64,000 nucleotides of DNA, taken from Candidatus Thiodiazotropha endoloripes. GTDB taxonomy: Bacteria > Pseudomonadota > Gammaproteobacteria > Chromatiales > Chromatiaceae. The translations under genes and the position numbers were made by a program. The notes under the pieces are model-generated. The model was not told the DNA's origin. It searched no databases and was given only the letters and a program-made list of their open reading frames with translations. The stretch is taken from contig LVKA01000011.1 in the NCBI GenBank assembly GCA_001709035.1, positions 372,001 to 436,000 on the forward strand, in the 5' to 3' direction. Below, piece after piece: positions 36,897-47,792 of this stretch; position 1 is the stretch's first letter, and each line of letters opens with the position of its first letter.

Positions 36897-38099
36897 TTAT
36901 TGGGTTCCCATGCCGGCGCTGCGCCACTGTTTGTAGATCAACTCGATCGGATGCTGTACTTCAATACTGAGCCCGGCTTGTCTGATCTGCTGGCGAAACT
37001 GCATGGCACAACCGGTGCTGGCAGTGATCAGAATTTTCGCACCGCTGGCTTTGAGGTGGGCTAGTTTGATCTCACCTAGCTGATTGGAGATTTCCGGTTG
37101 GGTGAGTAGGTAACTTCCTGCTGCGCCACAGCATAGTTCATTCTCAGCCAATTCGACCAATTCAAGCTGAGGAATCTTGTTGAGTATCTGCCAATCCGAG
37201 CTGTCCCGTGAAGAGCAGGGGCGGTGCAGAGCCGCCCTGATTGGCATGGGAGCCAATTCAGGCATCTCTCTGTCGGGCAGCTGCAACAGAAAATCAGAAA
37301 TTGAGACCAGTGGCAGTCGGCTTACCTGCTGTTCTGCCAGTTCCAGGTGGCATGCGGTGGCCAGGGTGATCAAGTATTGGGCGCTGCTTTTGGCGGTCTG
37401 CGTGCGGATGGCGTCGCACTGCTGCTCAGCCTCTCTGAAAAAGCCGTTATGTCGATGCATGGCGCCACAGCAGCCTGTGCCGGGCGGGATATCTACCGCA
37501 TATCCCAAGCCACTCAGCAAACGGATGGCGCTCTGAACCAGGTTGTCATCGACCTTCGAGCCAATGCAGCCGGTGAACAGCTGTACTTTTTTTCCTGTTG
37601 GTTTTGTTGATGGATAGAAACCGGCACGATCCACAGGTGTCCGAGGCAGTTGATCTGCCATGGCAAGTAGCTGCTTGAAACGGGGCGCAGGCAGTTTTCT
37701 TGCCAAGGCAAGCAGGCCGGATTGACGGATTATATGATACAGGCGTATCCAGAAGTTGAGTCTCCCACTACGGCTCAATTGATGGAGAAGTCGTTTCAGC
37801 AGCGGCTTTGTTCGATGTTCTGAGGTCATCGATGAGCGGCTGGCATCCAGCAGACTGCCATATTTCACCCCGGAAGGGCAGGCGGATTCACAGGCCCGGC
37901 AATTGAGGCAACGGTCAAGATGTTGTTCGGCATGGGAGTGTATGTCGAGCTCGTTTTTCGCCAGCGCCTGAATCAGACTGATCCGGCCTCGAGGTGAATC
38001 AGCCTCGCTGGCGAGCAGTCGATAGGTTGGGCATACAGTCAGGCAGAGACCGCATTTTACGCAGCGGTCTGCTTCAACAAGCAGGTCTTCAGGTGTCAC
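36897..38099 (-). CDS. glcF: Glycolate oxidase iron-sulfur subunit GlcF
   Basis: A 400-residue protein with two N-terminal 4Fe-4S motifs (CVKCGLCLTVCPTY and CLNCRACESACPSG) and two C-terminal cysteine-rich CCG domains (GTGCCGAMHRH and ENELCCGAAGSYLL). In the glycolate oxidase complex it passes electrons from the FAD subunits GlcD/GlcE to the quinone pool. Neither glcD nor glcE lies beside it here, which is unusual. The start is a GTG at 38099 with no obvious ribosome site, so the N-terminus is the weakest point. A related lactate or glycerol-3-phosphate subunit cannot be ruled out. Confidence 0.85.
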   Translation of the reverse strand: MTPEDLLVEADRCVKCGLCLTVCPTYRLLASEADSPRGRISLIQALAKNELDIHSHAEQHLDRCLNCRACESACPSGVKYGSLLDASRSSMTSEHRTKPLLKRLLHQLSRSGRLNFWIRLYHIIRQSGLLALARKLPAPRFKQLLAMADQLPRTPVDRAGFYPSTKPTGKKVQLFTGCIGSKVDDNLVQSAIRLLSGLGYAVDIPPGTGCCGAMHRHNGFFREAEQQCDAIRTQTAKSSAQYLITLATACHLELAEQQVSRLPLVSISDFLLQLPDREMPELAPMPIRAALHRPCSSRDSSDWQILNKIPQLELVELAENELCCGAAGSYLLTQPEISNQLGEIKLAHLKASGAKILITASTGCAMQFRQQIRQAGLSIEVQHPIELIYKQWRSAGMGTQ

Positions 38100-38302
38100 A
38101 GCGGGCAGCGTTTCCGGAAAAGATCGGCCATTTTACCTGAATCGTGCGGTCAGTTGGAGAGATCTTGAAGAACTCGCACATTACGGAGCCCTTCGACTGG
38201 CTGGTCTGGTTGAGGAGAGTGGATTCAGTCTCTAATATTGGGCATGATCTTATCCATTCGGCTCTGCCAGCAGCAGACTAACCATCACGTCGAGGCTACG
38301 TC

Positions 38303-38611
38303 ATGTCCTACTACCGTCATCACCTCTTTTTCTGTGTCAATGAGCGACAGGATGGGCGCCCCTGTTGCGGAAGTCATGGCTCCAAGGCCATGCGTGACTA
38401 CATGAAAGGCCGGGTCAAGGAGCTGGGTCTTACCGGTCCTGGGGGGGTGAGGGTCACCACCGCCGGCTGTTTTGACCGCTGTGACCTGGGGCCGGTACTG
38501 GTGGTCTATCCCGAGGCGGTCTGGTACACCTATGTGGACCGTGATGATATTGATGAGATCCTGCAGCGACACCTGATCGAGGGTGAAATCGTCGAACGAC
38601 TGACCGTTTAG
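38303..38611 (+). CDS. Thioredoxin-like [2Fe-2S] ferredoxin
   Basis: A 102-residue protein of the thioredoxin-like 2Fe-2S ferredoxin group. Cluster cysteines are visible as FFCVNER (Cys11), PCCGSHG (Cys21-22) and TTAGCFDRCDLGP (Cys56, Cys60). The closing segment VVYPEAVWYTYVDRDDIDEIL is typical of the family. Known relatives act as electron carriers in soluble redox reactions; the partner here is unknown. It is divergent from glcF, about 200 bp away. Confidence 0.88.
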   Translation: MSYYRHHLFFCVNERQDGRPCCGSHGSKAMRDYMKGRVKELGLTGPGGVRVTTAGCFDRCDLGPVLVVYPEAVWYTYVDRDDIDEILQRHLIEGEIVERLTV

Positions 38612-38927
38612 GCGGTAATTCCATCTTTCCTTTGAGGGATTAGCAGTATTTTCAGGAACTCAGTCATGTTTTGCGGATTGGCCTACCAGATTTTCCTAAA
38701 GCGGCAAACGATGCTGCCGCTACTCAGTAGAAGTTGAGGATTGAGTGGTGTAGAGTGGCTTGCCGCTACTAATGCTAAAGCGTGACGCGGGTCGGTATTG
38801 GGGCGAAAAAATAGCCATTTCATTGCTTATAATCCCTTGCATTAGCCGAGTGATTGTATACTATTAAGAAATTAGTCTAAGTTTCCTCACTTAATGGACT
38901 GTTTCGTATGGGATTTTGGAGTTTGCC
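38612..38927. other. Intergenic region with small palindromes and a candidate promoter
   Basis: AGCGGCA and TGCCGCT form a 7-bp inverted repeat around 38699-38720, and TGCCGCTACT recurs 50 bases later as a direct copy. A possible promoter for the downstream lipoprotein gene is TTGCAT (38837-38842), a 16-bp spacer, TACTAT (38859-38864). No gene is visible. Confidence 0.45.
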
Positions 38928-40757
38928 ATGTCAGGTTTAGCCCGTTTAGCTACCCCTTTTATTCTTATGTTAGTGCTCGTCGCCTGTGGTGGTGGTGATG
39001 CAGAGACCCCGTGGGATAGCAGTGGTGGTACAACCGGGACCGGTGACACCATCGATGATGCAGGGACCAGCGGGGCGGCCATATTTCTTGGTAATGGCTC
39101 AGGATCCTCTTTCGAAATTGGTGAGCTGAATATTGCGGTTACCTCTCTCTCTGCCGGCGGGCAGACCTCTGTCAGGGCAACCTTGGCTGATGTCGAGGGT
39201 AATCTTTATCAGGATAGCGCGACAGTTACCTTCACTACCGACTGTCTGGCATCCGGGTTGGCTACTATAGATTCATCCGTAAGCACTGCAGATGGTGTTG
39301 TCACAGCAACTTATGTGGCTCAGGGCTGTTCCGGCTCAGACACGATTCGTGCAACCACAACAGTGAACGGAAATACAACTACCGCAACAGGAACAGTCAG
39401 TATTCAACCGGCAGAGATCGGTTCCATGCAATTTGTTTCGGCAGAACCGTCTGTTATTGGTCTCCGTGGTGTAGGTTTGACTGAGGTCTCCAAAGTTTCT
39501 TTCCAGGTGCTGGATACCAACGGCAATCCGGTTTCCCAGCAGGTGGTCAACTTCTCTTTGAATACGGATATCGGTGGGGTTGCAATACCAGCTGGTTCAA
39601 TCAAAGCGACCAGTGATATCGACGGAATCGTCAGAACAGATGTTAAGTCGGGCACTGTACCGACTACCGTCCGGGTTACAGCATCGTTGGAATCCAATCC
39701 GTTGATCTCAACACAGTCTGACGGTCTGGTAATATCCACCGGTGTTTCTGATCAGAACAGTATCTCTCTGAGTGCGGAAATTCTGAACCCAGAAGGATTG
39801 GATCTCGATGGCACCGAAGTTGATGTCACTGTGCACGCCTCGGACCATTTCAATAATCCTGTGCCGGATGGCACAGCGATTTATTTCACCACTGAGGGTG
39901 GCCAGATTCAGTCACAATGCCAGACTGATGATGGTGCCTGTAGCGTGGTCTGGACGAGTTCCAATCCCAGGCCCTGGGATGATCTGCTGCCTGGTGGAAT
40001 GGGACGGATAACGATTCTTGCTACCATGCTGGGTGAAGAGTCATTTGTTGATGCCAATGGTAATGGTGTATTGGACTCGGGTGATACCCCCTTTGCCGAT
40101 ATCCCTGAGGCATTCCGTGATGACAATGAAGACGGTGTTCGTGATCCGGTAGCGGAAGAGTTTGTGGATTTTAATAACAACAATACCTATGACGGTGTTG
40201 GTGTGGATCCTGACTATAATGGTGCGCTCTGTTGTGATGCCGCTGCAGTTGCTGAAGCGCAATCCGCGGTTGCTTCCGGGGATGATCCTGGTGTCTGTTT
40301 TGGCGTTACCCCGGTAACTGTAGTTTCGTGCAGTGCCGAGAAGAACATCAATGTACGGGATACTCTGGTACTGGTGATGTCTGAGTCCTTTCCTATGATC
40401 CTATTGGATGGCACGGATGTTGACGTGGCTACCGGCTTCCTGGAGATTAATCTACCGGCAGGAATTTCAACATACACCTTTACAATCAGGGGTGTGGCCA
40501 CCGGACAGGTTATGCCAGCCGGAACAACGGTTAATTTTTCAACCACCAACGGAAGCATTGAGACCGGAGGCAGTTTTATTGTGCCGAGTACGAATGCGAA
40601 TGCACGAGTGGCCTCTCAAGCGGGTGTGGTTGACTATCGGGTGGCGCTCACTCCGACTGAAAATAGACAACCAGGCGATGAGACAGGAATCCTGACAGTT
40701 AGAGTGACCACGCCTGGTGGTACCACAACCAGTGGATTTGTGATTGTAAATGACTAA
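38928..40757 (+). CDS. Large Ig-like (Big_1/invasin-type) surface lipoprotein
   Basis: A 609-residue predicted lipoprotein. ATG 38928 has GGAG 6 bases upstream and gives MSGLARLATPFILMLVLVAC, a good lipobox with the acylated Cys followed by GGGD. The rest is beta-rich and threonine/serine-rich. It holds several Ig-like repeats (VTFTTDCLASG, VNFSLNTDIGG, IYFTTEGGQIQSQC, VNFSTTNGSIETG), the pattern of Big_1 domains. An insertion around residues 370-440 has EF-hand-like loops (DANGNGVLDSGD, DDNEDGVRD, DFNNNNTYDG), suggesting calcium binding. It is likely an adhesion or surface-stalk protein; no export partner is nearby. Confidence 0.8.
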   Translation: MSGLARLATPFILMLVLVACGGGDAETPWDSSGGTTGTGDTIDDAGTSGAAIFLGNGSGSSFEIGELNIAVTSLSAGGQTSVRATLADVEGNLYQDSATVTFTTDCLASGLATIDSSVSTADGVVTATYVAQGCSGSDTIRATTTVNGNTTTATGTVSIQPAEIGSMQFVSAEPSVIGLRGVGLTEVSKVSFQVLDTNGNPVSQQVVNFSLNTDIGGVAIPAGSIKATSDIDGIVRTDVKSGTVPTTVRVTASLESNPLISTQSDGLVISTGVSDQNSISLSAEILNPEGLDLDGTEVDVTVHASDHFNNPVPDGTAIYFTTEGGQIQSQCQTDDGACSVVWTSSNPRPWDDLLPGGMGRITILATMLGEESFVDANGNGVLDSGDTPFADIPEAFRDDNEDGVRDPVAEEFVDFNNNNTYDGVGVDPDYNGALCCDAAAVAEAQSAVASGDDPGVCFGVTPVTVVSCSAEKNINVRDTLVLVMSESFPMILLDGTDVDVATGFLEINLPAGISTYTFTIRGVATGQVMPAGTTVNFSTTNGSIETGGSFIVPSTNANARVASQAGVVDYRVALTPTENRQPGDETGILTVRVTTPGGTTTSGFVIVND

Positions 40758-40782
40758 CAGCTGACAGTTGTTCTGTAATGTT

Positions 40783-40817
40783 AAAAAACCCTGTCTGGGT
40801 CCAGACGGGGTTTTTTT
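40783..40817 (+). terminator. Intrinsic terminator after the Ig-like lipoprotein gene
   Basis: AAAAACCCTGTCTGG pairs with CCAGACGGGGTTTTT across a 2-base centre (one G-U pair) and runs into a T tract at 40811-40817. It lies 25 bases after the stop codon. Confidence 0.85.
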
Positions 40818-40963
40818 GTGGATTTGGTTTTGTTAACGATTCGAATACTACTTTGATATCTTGAGCTAATCTTGAATCAATCCCTTGACGCCTTACCACG
40901 GCAAAGACACAATGCAGTTCATCCATTCTTGCTGCCGAGCATGATGCTCTAGAACCACACACA

Positions 40964-41779
40964 GTGAATAACTCACCACCGCTCGTAAAAATCAGAGATC
41001 TCCACTTTTACCATGGAGATCGCCCGATATTCCAAGGTGTCAATATCGATATCCCCCGCGGCAGGGTGACGGCCATCATGGGGCCCAGTGGTACCGGAAA
41101 GACCACCTTACTCAAGCTGATTGGCGGCCAATTGCGCCCAACCAGGGGCACCATCGAGGTCGATGGTCAGGATGTGCATAAACTCTCCCGTAAGGCGCTC
41201 TATCAACTGCGCATGCGGATGGGCATGCTGTTTCAGAGCGGCGCCCTGCTGACCGATCTCTCGGTCTATGACAATGTGGCTTACCCGCTGCGGGAGCACA
41301 CCAATCTGCCGGAGTCGATGATCCGTCGTCTGGTATTGATGAAGCTCGAAGCGGTTGGTCTGCGGGGCGCCAGAGAGCTGATGCCCTCAGAGCTTTCCGG
41401 TGGTATGGCCAGGCGGGTCGCGCTCTCCCGTGCGATTGCCCTGGATCCCATGATGGTGATGTACGATGAGCCGTTCACCGGTCAGGATCCGATCTCCATG
41501 GGGGTGCTGGCGCAACTGGTGAGGCGTCTCAACGATGCAGTCGGTCTGACCAGTATCCTGGTCTCTCATGATGTTGAGGAGACCGCAGGTATCTCCGATC
41601 TGATCTATGTGATCTCCGCTGGCAAGGTGATCGAGTCAGGTGCACCGGATGACTTGATGGGCTCCAGTTCGCCGGCGGTCAAGCAGTTCATGGGGGGGCT
41701 GCCCGATGGTCCGGTAGGCTTCCACTATCAGGCGCCAGCCCTGTCTGACGACCTGCTGAGTATGCGGGGGGCAAAATAG
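40964..41779 (+). CDS. mlaF: Phospholipid ABC transporter ATP-binding protein MlaF
   Basis: ATPase of the inner-membrane MlaFEDB complex that moves phospholipids between inner and outer membranes. It has 271 residues with Walker A (GPSGTGKTT), Q-loop (LFQSGALL), the signature [14 protein letters not shown], Walker B ([13 protein letters not shown]) and H-loop (SHDVEE). The start is GTG. Its stop overlaps the mlaE start by one base. First gene of the operon. Confidence 0.94.
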   Translation: MNNSPPLVKIRDLHFYHGDRPIFQGVNIDIPRGRVTAIMGPSGTGKTTLLKLIGGQLRPTRGTIEVDGQDVHKLSRKALYQLRMRMGMLFQSGALLTDLSVYDNVAYPLREHTNLPESMIRRLVLMKLEAVGLRGARELMPSELSGGMARRVALSRAIALDPMMVMYDEPFTGQDPISMGVLAQLVRRLNDAVGLTSILVSHDVEETAGISDLIYVISAGKVIESGAPDDLMGSSSPAVKQFMGGLPDGPVGFHYQAPALSDDLLSMRGAK

Positions 41780-42558
41780 TGTTGGATCTGTTCGCCAGAT
41801 TCGGTCGAGTCGGCTTGAGTGCGCTGGAGCGATTGGGCCGAGGCCACCTGTTGCTGTTACAGATTCTGTTGGGTCTCACCAGCCTGTTGCCTCGGCTGAA
41901 TCTGCTGGCCGCTCAGATCTATAGTATCGGTGTGCGCACCACCACAATTATTGTGGTCTCCGGATTGTTCGTCGGCATGGTGCTCGGTCTGCAGGGATAC
42001 TATGTGCTCTCCCAGTTTGGTGCCGAGGATAGCCTGGGGGTGATGGTGGCCGCCTCGCTGGTACGCGAATTGGGTCCGGTGGTTACCGCGTTGCTGTTTG
42101 CCGGGCGTGCCGGTTCAGCGCTGACCGCGGAGATCGGCCTGATGAAGGCAACCGAGCAGCTTTCAGGTCTGGAGATGATGGCTGTCGATCCGATTCGTCG
42201 CATTCTCTCCCCCAGGTTCTATGCCGGATTCATCTCCATGCCCCTGCTGGCAGCCATGTTCAGTGCGATTGGTGTGATCGGTGGCTATTTCGTCAGTGTG
42301 GGATTACTTGGGGTGGATGATGGTGCATTTTGGAGTCAGATGCAGGCCAAGATCGACTGGAGTGAGGATGTGCTCAATGGTGTGATCAAAAGCTTCGTGT
42401 TCGGTTTCGTCTGTGCCTGGATCGCCCTTTTTCAGGGATATGATACGATCCCCACATCGGCGGGTGTCAGTCAGTCGACGACACAGACGGTGGTTCACTC
42501 GGCACTCGCGGTGCTGGTGCTTGATTTCGTACTGACCGCATTAATGTTTGGAGGCTAA
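41779..42558 (+). CDS. mlaE: Phospholipid ABC transporter permease MlaE
   Basis: Integral membrane permease of the Mla complex, 259 residues, GTG start. The MlaE-family core is visible: [20 protein letters not shown], then [37 protein letters not shown] and [19 protein letters not shown], with four to five further membrane helices. Coupled to mlaF by a one-base overlap. Confidence 0.95.
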   Translation: MLDLFARFGRVGLSALERLGRGHLLLLQILLGLTSLLPRLNLLAAQIYSIGVRTTTIIVVSGLFVGMVLGLQGYYVLSQFGAEDSLGVMVAASLVRELGPVVTALLFAGRAGSALTAEIGLMKATEQLSGLEMMAVDPIRRILSPRFYAGFISMPLLAAMFSAIGVIGGYFVSVGLLGVDDGAFWSQMQAKIDWSEDVLNGVIKSFVFGFVCAWIALFQGYDTIPTSAGVSQSTTQTVVHSALAVLVLDFVLTALMFGG

Positions 42559-42560
42559 TC

Positions 42561-43040
42561 ATGCAGACAAGACAGTTGGAGATTACCGTCGGCTTCTTCA
42601 TGGCACTGGGCCTTGTAGCGCTCTTTTTCCTGGCAATGCAGGTCAGTAATCTTGCCAGTATCTCATCCGATGAGGGTTATACGGTAACTGCACGCTTCGA
42701 TAATATTGGCGGACTGAAAGTACGTTCGCCGGTCTCCATGGCCGGAGTGAGAGTCGGTCGTGTGGTTGGCATCAGTTATGACCAGAGCAGCTTTGAAGCC
42801 GTGGTCACAATGGCGCTGGATCCTCAGTTCAATCAGATTCCCGATGACAGCATCGCCAAGATCTATACCTCAGGGCTGCTGGGTGAGCAGTATGTCGGTC
42901 TGGATCCCGGTGGCAGTCTGGAGAGTCTGCAGCAGGACAGCGAGTTGATGATGACTCAATCGGCACTGGTGCTTGAAGAGATCGTGGGGCAGTTTCTGTT
43001 CAGTAAAGCTGAAGAGAACGCCATGTCTGATGAGCCCTGA
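42561..43040 (+). CDS. mlaD: Phospholipid ABC transporter substrate-binding protein MlaD
   Basis: Single-pass inner-membrane MCE protein that forms a hexameric lipid ring on MlaE. It has 159 residues with a TM near residues 10-28 and the MCE domain at about 38-120 (YTVTARFDNIGGLKVRSPVSMAGVRVG), then LLGEQYVGLDPGG. The length is closer to Pseudomonas MlaD than to the E. coli form. Confidence 0.94.
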   Translation: MQTRQLEITVGFFMALGLVALFFLAMQVSNLASISSDEGYTVTARFDNIGGLKVRSPVSMAGVRVGRVVGISYDQSSFEAVVTMALDPQFNQIPDDSIAKIYTSGLLGEQYVGLDPGGSLESLQQDSELMMTQSALVLEEIVGQFLFSKAEENAMSDEP

Positions 43041-43365
43041 TAGCGTGAGCGAAGCAAAACTGGAACGTGTGGGCGCCTTCCATTTCCAGTTGCATGGTGA
43101 GATGACCTTCAGTCATGCCAGGTCGCTGCTCTTGCAGTCAGAATCCCAGTTTGCCAACTTGCCCGATGTGGAGATCGATCTAATGCGGGTGGAGAAGGCC
43201 GACAGTGCCGGGCTCGCACTGATGCTTGAGTGGCTGGCCAGGGCTGCAGAACGGGATGCCAGGGTTGTCTTCACACAGGTGCCTGAGACAATCCACTCAG
43301 TAGCTCGACTCTGCCAGATTGAGTCACTGCTGGCAGGACATATTGCGGAATCGAGTACCCTATAA
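43030..43365 (+). CDS. mlaB: STAS-domain protein MlaB
   Basis: Small cytoplasmic STAS-domain subunit that stabilises and activates MlaF. From ATG 43030, which overlaps the mlaD end, it has 111 residues. The STAS core reads FQLHGEMTFSHARSLL, EIDLMRVEKADSAGLALMLEWL and ARLCQIESLLAG. An alternative GTG start lies at 43045. In most gammaproteobacteria mlaC stands between mlaD and mlaB; here it is absent. Confidence 0.87.
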   Translation: MSPDSVSEAKLERVGAFHFQLHGEMTFSHARSLLLQSESQFANLPDVEIDLMRVEKADSAGLALMLEWLARAAERDARVVFTQVPETIHSVARLCQIESLLAGHIAESSTL

Positions 43366-43575
43366 TTTGATTTATGACAATTTTTGGTGGATTGGATTAG
43401 AATAGGCCTTGAAATAATCTCTGTTTTAAGATTCAATATTCAATCCTATCCAGTCATTCCCCCTCGATACTGTTACTTGTCACGCGGTGTATTACTGGAT
43501 GCTTGGCATGAAGAATAGTAGCGGACCGACTCCGCTCAACACATCCCCAATCATTCAATTGGAGATCCTCAATCG

Positions 43576-43902
43576 ATGAGTGAGCAGATTGTTCATATAA
43601 CAGATGATTCTTTTGAATCTGACGTACTTCAATCAAGTCAGCCGGTGCTGATTGATTACTGGGCCGAATGGTGTGGGCCCTGTAAAATGATTGCGCCTGT
43701 ACTGGACGAAATTGCCAAAGAGTATGGCGATAAGTTGAAAGTGGCAAAATTGAATATTGACGAAAATCCAAATACACCACCGAAATACGGCATTCGCGGC
43801 ATACCGACCCTGATGTTGTTCAAGAACGGTGAAGTCGAGGCAACCAAGGTTGGCGCCGTCTCAAAATCGCAACTTGTGGCATTTATCGATAGTAATCTAT
43901 AA
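43576..43902 (+). CDS. trxA: Thioredoxin 1
   Basis: General disulfide reductase of 108 residues with the canonical active site [13 protein letters not shown], the cis-proline [14 protein letters not shown] and the family start. It stands upstream of rho, as in E. coli. The 183-bp gap to rho may hold the rho leader. Confidence 0.97.
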   Translation: MSEQIVHITDDSFESDVLQSSQPVLIDYWAEWCGPCKMIAPVLDEIAKEYGDKLKVAKLNIDENPNTPPKYGIRGIPTLMLFKNGEVEATKVGAVSKSQLVAFIDSNL

Positions 43903-44085
43903 CAGTAATCAGGTGCAGGACGTTTCACCACTGTCTGCCAACATCCGACCTCGTAGACTCCTCGCTCCGTTCAGGCCTGATCCGATAACCGAAAACGAAA
44001 TCAAAAGCTAGAGATCAACCAACCCATTACGGGCCGATTTCCTTCCAAACCAATTTCTCATCAACCAACACACTTCTGAATCACT

Positions 44086-45342
44086 ATGAACCTTACCGAA
44101 TTAAAGAAAATGCCTGTGCCGGAACTGGCTGAACTTGCCACCACCATGAAAATTGAAGGTATGGCGAGGACAAGAAAACAGGATCTGATCTTTGCCATTC
44201 TCAAAGCGCATGCGAAAAAAGGTGAAAGTATTTTCGGTGATGGCGTGTTGGAGATTCTGCAGGATGGTTTCGGTTTTCTCCGCTCGGCTGACAGTTCCTA
44301 CCTGGCCGGACCGGATGATATCTATGTCTCTCCGAGCCAAATTCGTCGTTTCAGTCTACGTACCGGCGACACCATCTCCGGTAAAATCAGGCCTCCCAAG
44401 GATGGCGAACGCTATTTTGCCTTGCTTAAGGTGGACAAGATCAACTATGACAAACCGGAGAATGCCAAAAGCAAAATCCTGTTTGAGAACTTCACGCCAC
44501 TGTTTGCCAATCAACGTTTTCATCTGGAGATCGGTAACGGCAGTACCGAGGATATCACCGCCCGTACCATTGACCTCTGTGCACCAATTGGGAAAGGCCA
44601 GCGTGGTTTGATCGTGTCTCCGCCGAAAGCGGGTAAAACGATGATGCTGCAGAACATTGCCCAATCGATCACCAACAACCATCCTGAGTGCTATGTGATG
44701 GTACTGCTGATCGATGAGCGTCCTGAGGAGGTCACGGAGATGGCCCGTTCGGTACGTGGAGAGGTGATATCGAGTACTTTCGATGAACCGGCCACCCGTC
44801 ACGTACAGGTTGCCGAGATGGTTATCGAAAAGGCCAAGCGTTTGGTCGAACACAAACGTGATGTGGTGATTCTGCTCGACTCCATCACCCGACTGGCCCG
44901 TGCCTACAACACGGTTGTACCCTCTTCGGGTAAGGTGTTGACCGGTGGTGTGGATGCCAATGCCCTGCATCGGCCAAAGCGCTTTTTCGGTGCGGCACGA
45001 AACGTCGAGGAGGGCGGTTCACTGACCATCCTGGCCACCGCACTGGTGGATACCGGCTCCCGTATGGACGATGTGATCTACGAGGAGTTCAAAGGTACCG
45101 GTAACATGGAAGTACACCTGGACCGTCGGATTGCCGAGAAACGTATCTTCCCGGCCATCAATATCAACCGCTCAGGCACCCGTCGTGAAGAGCTGCTGAT
45201 GAAACCGGATGAGCTGCAGAAGATGTGGATCCTGCGTAAAATCCTCCACCCCATGGATGAGCTGGCAGCCATGGAGTTTCTGTTCGACAAACTCAAGGTC
45301 AGTAAGACCAATGATGAGTTCTTCGATGCCATGAAGGGTTGA
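44086..45342 (+). CDS. rho: Transcription termination factor Rho
   Basis: Hexameric RNA helicase for factor-dependent termination. The 418-residue length matches E. coli (419). The N-terminal helix bundle begins [18 protein letters not shown], the RNA-binding cold-shock-like fold has DGFGFLRS and [12 protein letters not shown], the P-loop reads [12 protein letters not shown], and the ATPase core has [13 protein letters not shown] and the secondary RNA-site segment [20 protein letters not shown]. No insertion domain. Confidence 0.97.
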   Translation: MNLTELKKMPVPELAELATTMKIEGMARTRKQDLIFAILKAHAKKGESIFGDGVLEILQDGFGFLRSADSSYLAGPDDIYVSPSQIRRFSLRTGDTISGKIRPPKDGERYFALLKVDKINYDKPENAKSKILFENFTPLFANQRFHLEIGNGSTEDITARTIDLCAPIGKGQRGLIVSPPKAGKTMMLQNIAQSITNNHPECYVMVLLIDERPEEVTEMARSVRGEVISSTFDEPATRHVQVAEMVIEKAKRLVEHKRDVVILLDSITRLARAYNTVVPSSGKVLTGGVDANALHRPKRFFGAARNVEEGGSLTILATALVDTGSRMDDVIYEEFKGTGNMEVHLDRRIAEKRIFPAININRSGTRREELLMKPDELQKMWILRKILHPMDELAAMEFLFDKLKVSKTNDEFFDAMKG

Positions 45343-46333
<991 letters not shown>

Positions 46334-46350
46334 TTTGAAATAGGCACGGC

Positions 46351-47769
46351 ATGGGCCAGGAGATTACCTCAAGTAATTTTACTGAAGCGGATATTGCTGA
46401 ATTTCAGCGACGGTTGGTTGTGGAAACCAGGCTGCTGGAAAGCTGGTTCAAAGAGGGGGTTTTCGACAGTCACGGAGATCTGGGTGGATTGGAGTTGGAG
46501 GCCTGCATCCTCAATCAGGCCGGTGAGCCTGCGCCGCTTAATCAACAATTGCTGGCCGGTCTGGATGATCAGTTCGTCGTGCCCGAACTGGCAACCTTCA
46601 ATGTAGAGATCAATACCACCCCTCGTCAGCTGCAGGCCGATGCACTCGACCGGATGTTTGGGGAGTTGCAGAGTATTTGGCGTGAATGCAACGGACAGGC
46701 CGAAACTCTCTCGGCAAGAATGGGTATGGTGGGTATTCTGCCCAGTCTGCGACAAGCGGACCTCAGTCTTGAAAATATGTCCCCGCTGAACCGCTATCGG
46801 GCGCTCAACGATCAGGTTTTCAAGTTACGCCGGGGACAGCCGGTGGAGTTGCATATCGATGGGCGGGAGACGCTTGATCTCTGCCATGATGATGTGATGC
46901 TGGAATCAGCTGCAACCTCTTTTCAGATCCATCTGCAGGTGGCGGCGAACCAGGCGGCAAAACTCTACAATCTGTCAAAAATCGTATCGGCGCCGATGGT
47001 CGCCTTGAGCGCAAACTCACCCCATCTGTTTGGCAAAAGCCTATGGGACGAGACCAGGATTCCACTGTTCGAGCAATCCATTTCGGTGGGCGCTTCTGAT
47101 TTGACCAAACGAGTCAGCTTCGGCATTCGCTATCTCTATCAATCGATGATGGAGAATTTCAGCGCCAATCTACAGCGCTACCCGGTATTACTGCCCAGAC
47201 TGATGGACGAACCGGTGGAGCGGTTGGCCCATCTGCGCCTGCACAATGGCACCATCTGGCGCTGGAACCGCCCTCTGATCGGCTTCAACGAACAGCAGCA
47301 ACCCCATCTGCGCATTGAACACCGGGTCGTACCGGCGGGTCCAAGTCTACCCGACATGATTGCCAATGCGGCTTTCTATTTCGGTCTGGTAACCGGTCTG
47401 GCAGAGCAGTATCAGCAGCCCGAGCGCGAGATGGGATTTATCAGAGCGCGAAGTAACTTCTATCAAGCTGCGAGGTTTGGTTTGCAGTCGCAGCTCTATT
47501 GGTTTGGGTGGCAGAGTATTCCGGCTGATCAGTTGATTACGCAGCAGTTGCTGCCGATCGCCGAAACAGGATTGCGATCATTGAATATCGATCCGATGTC
47601 GGTGGAGCACTGGCTGGGTATCGTCGAGGCGCGGGTCAGGCGGGGGATCAACGGGGCTGGCTGGCAAAAGCAGTGGGTAGCCAACTATGGTTTGGATATG
47701 CAGGGTTTGACCCTGGCTTACCTGGAACGGCAGGAGAGTGGTAAACCGGTTCATGAGTGGAGTGTTTAA
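46351..47769 (+). CDS. Glutamate-cysteine ligase-like enzyme (GCS2 family), substrate unknown
   Basis: A 472-residue ATP-dependent carboxylate-amine ligase of the GCS2-type fold. Visible features are an acidic metal-binding segment GLELEACILNQ (about residues 48-58), FNVEINTTPRQL, the aromatic/acidic HDDVMLESAATSFQIHLQ, and a conserved RIEHRVVPAGPS near residue 315. It resembles members generally annotated as glutamate-cysteine ligase family proteins rather than the housekeeping GshA. It starts 17 bp after murU and is followed by a zinc deacylase. It probably forms a small amide between an amino acid and an amine; the product is unknown. Confidence 0.75.
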   Translation: MGQEITSSNFTEADIAEFQRRLVVETRLLESWFKEGVFDSHGDLGGLELEACILNQAGEPAPLNQQLLAGLDDQFVVPELATFNVEINTTPRQLQADALDRMFGELQSIWRECNGQAETLSARMGMVGILPSLRQADLSLENMSPLNRYRALNDQVFKLRRGQPVELHIDGRETLDLCHDDVMLESAATSFQIHLQVAANQAAKLYNLSKIVSAPMVALSANSPHLFGKSLWDETRIPLFEQSISVGASDLTKRVSFGIRYLYQSMMENFSANLQRYPVLLPRLMDEPVERLAHLRLHNGTIWRWNRPLIGFNEQQQPHLRIEHRVVPAGPSLPDMIANAAFYFGLVTGLAEQYQQPEREMGFIRARSNFYQAARFGLQSQLYWFGWQSIPADQLITQQLLPIAETGLRSLNIDPMSVEHWLGIVEARVRRGINGAGWQKQWVANYGLDMQGLTLAYLERQESGKPVHEWSV

Positions 47770-47792
47770 ATGTTATCGGTGCTGTGGAAATC

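Noticed and set aside
36711-37064. 117-residue plus-strand frame across the coq7-glcF gap
   Set aside because: It overlaps the coding ends of two secure genes on the other strand and resembles nothing known.
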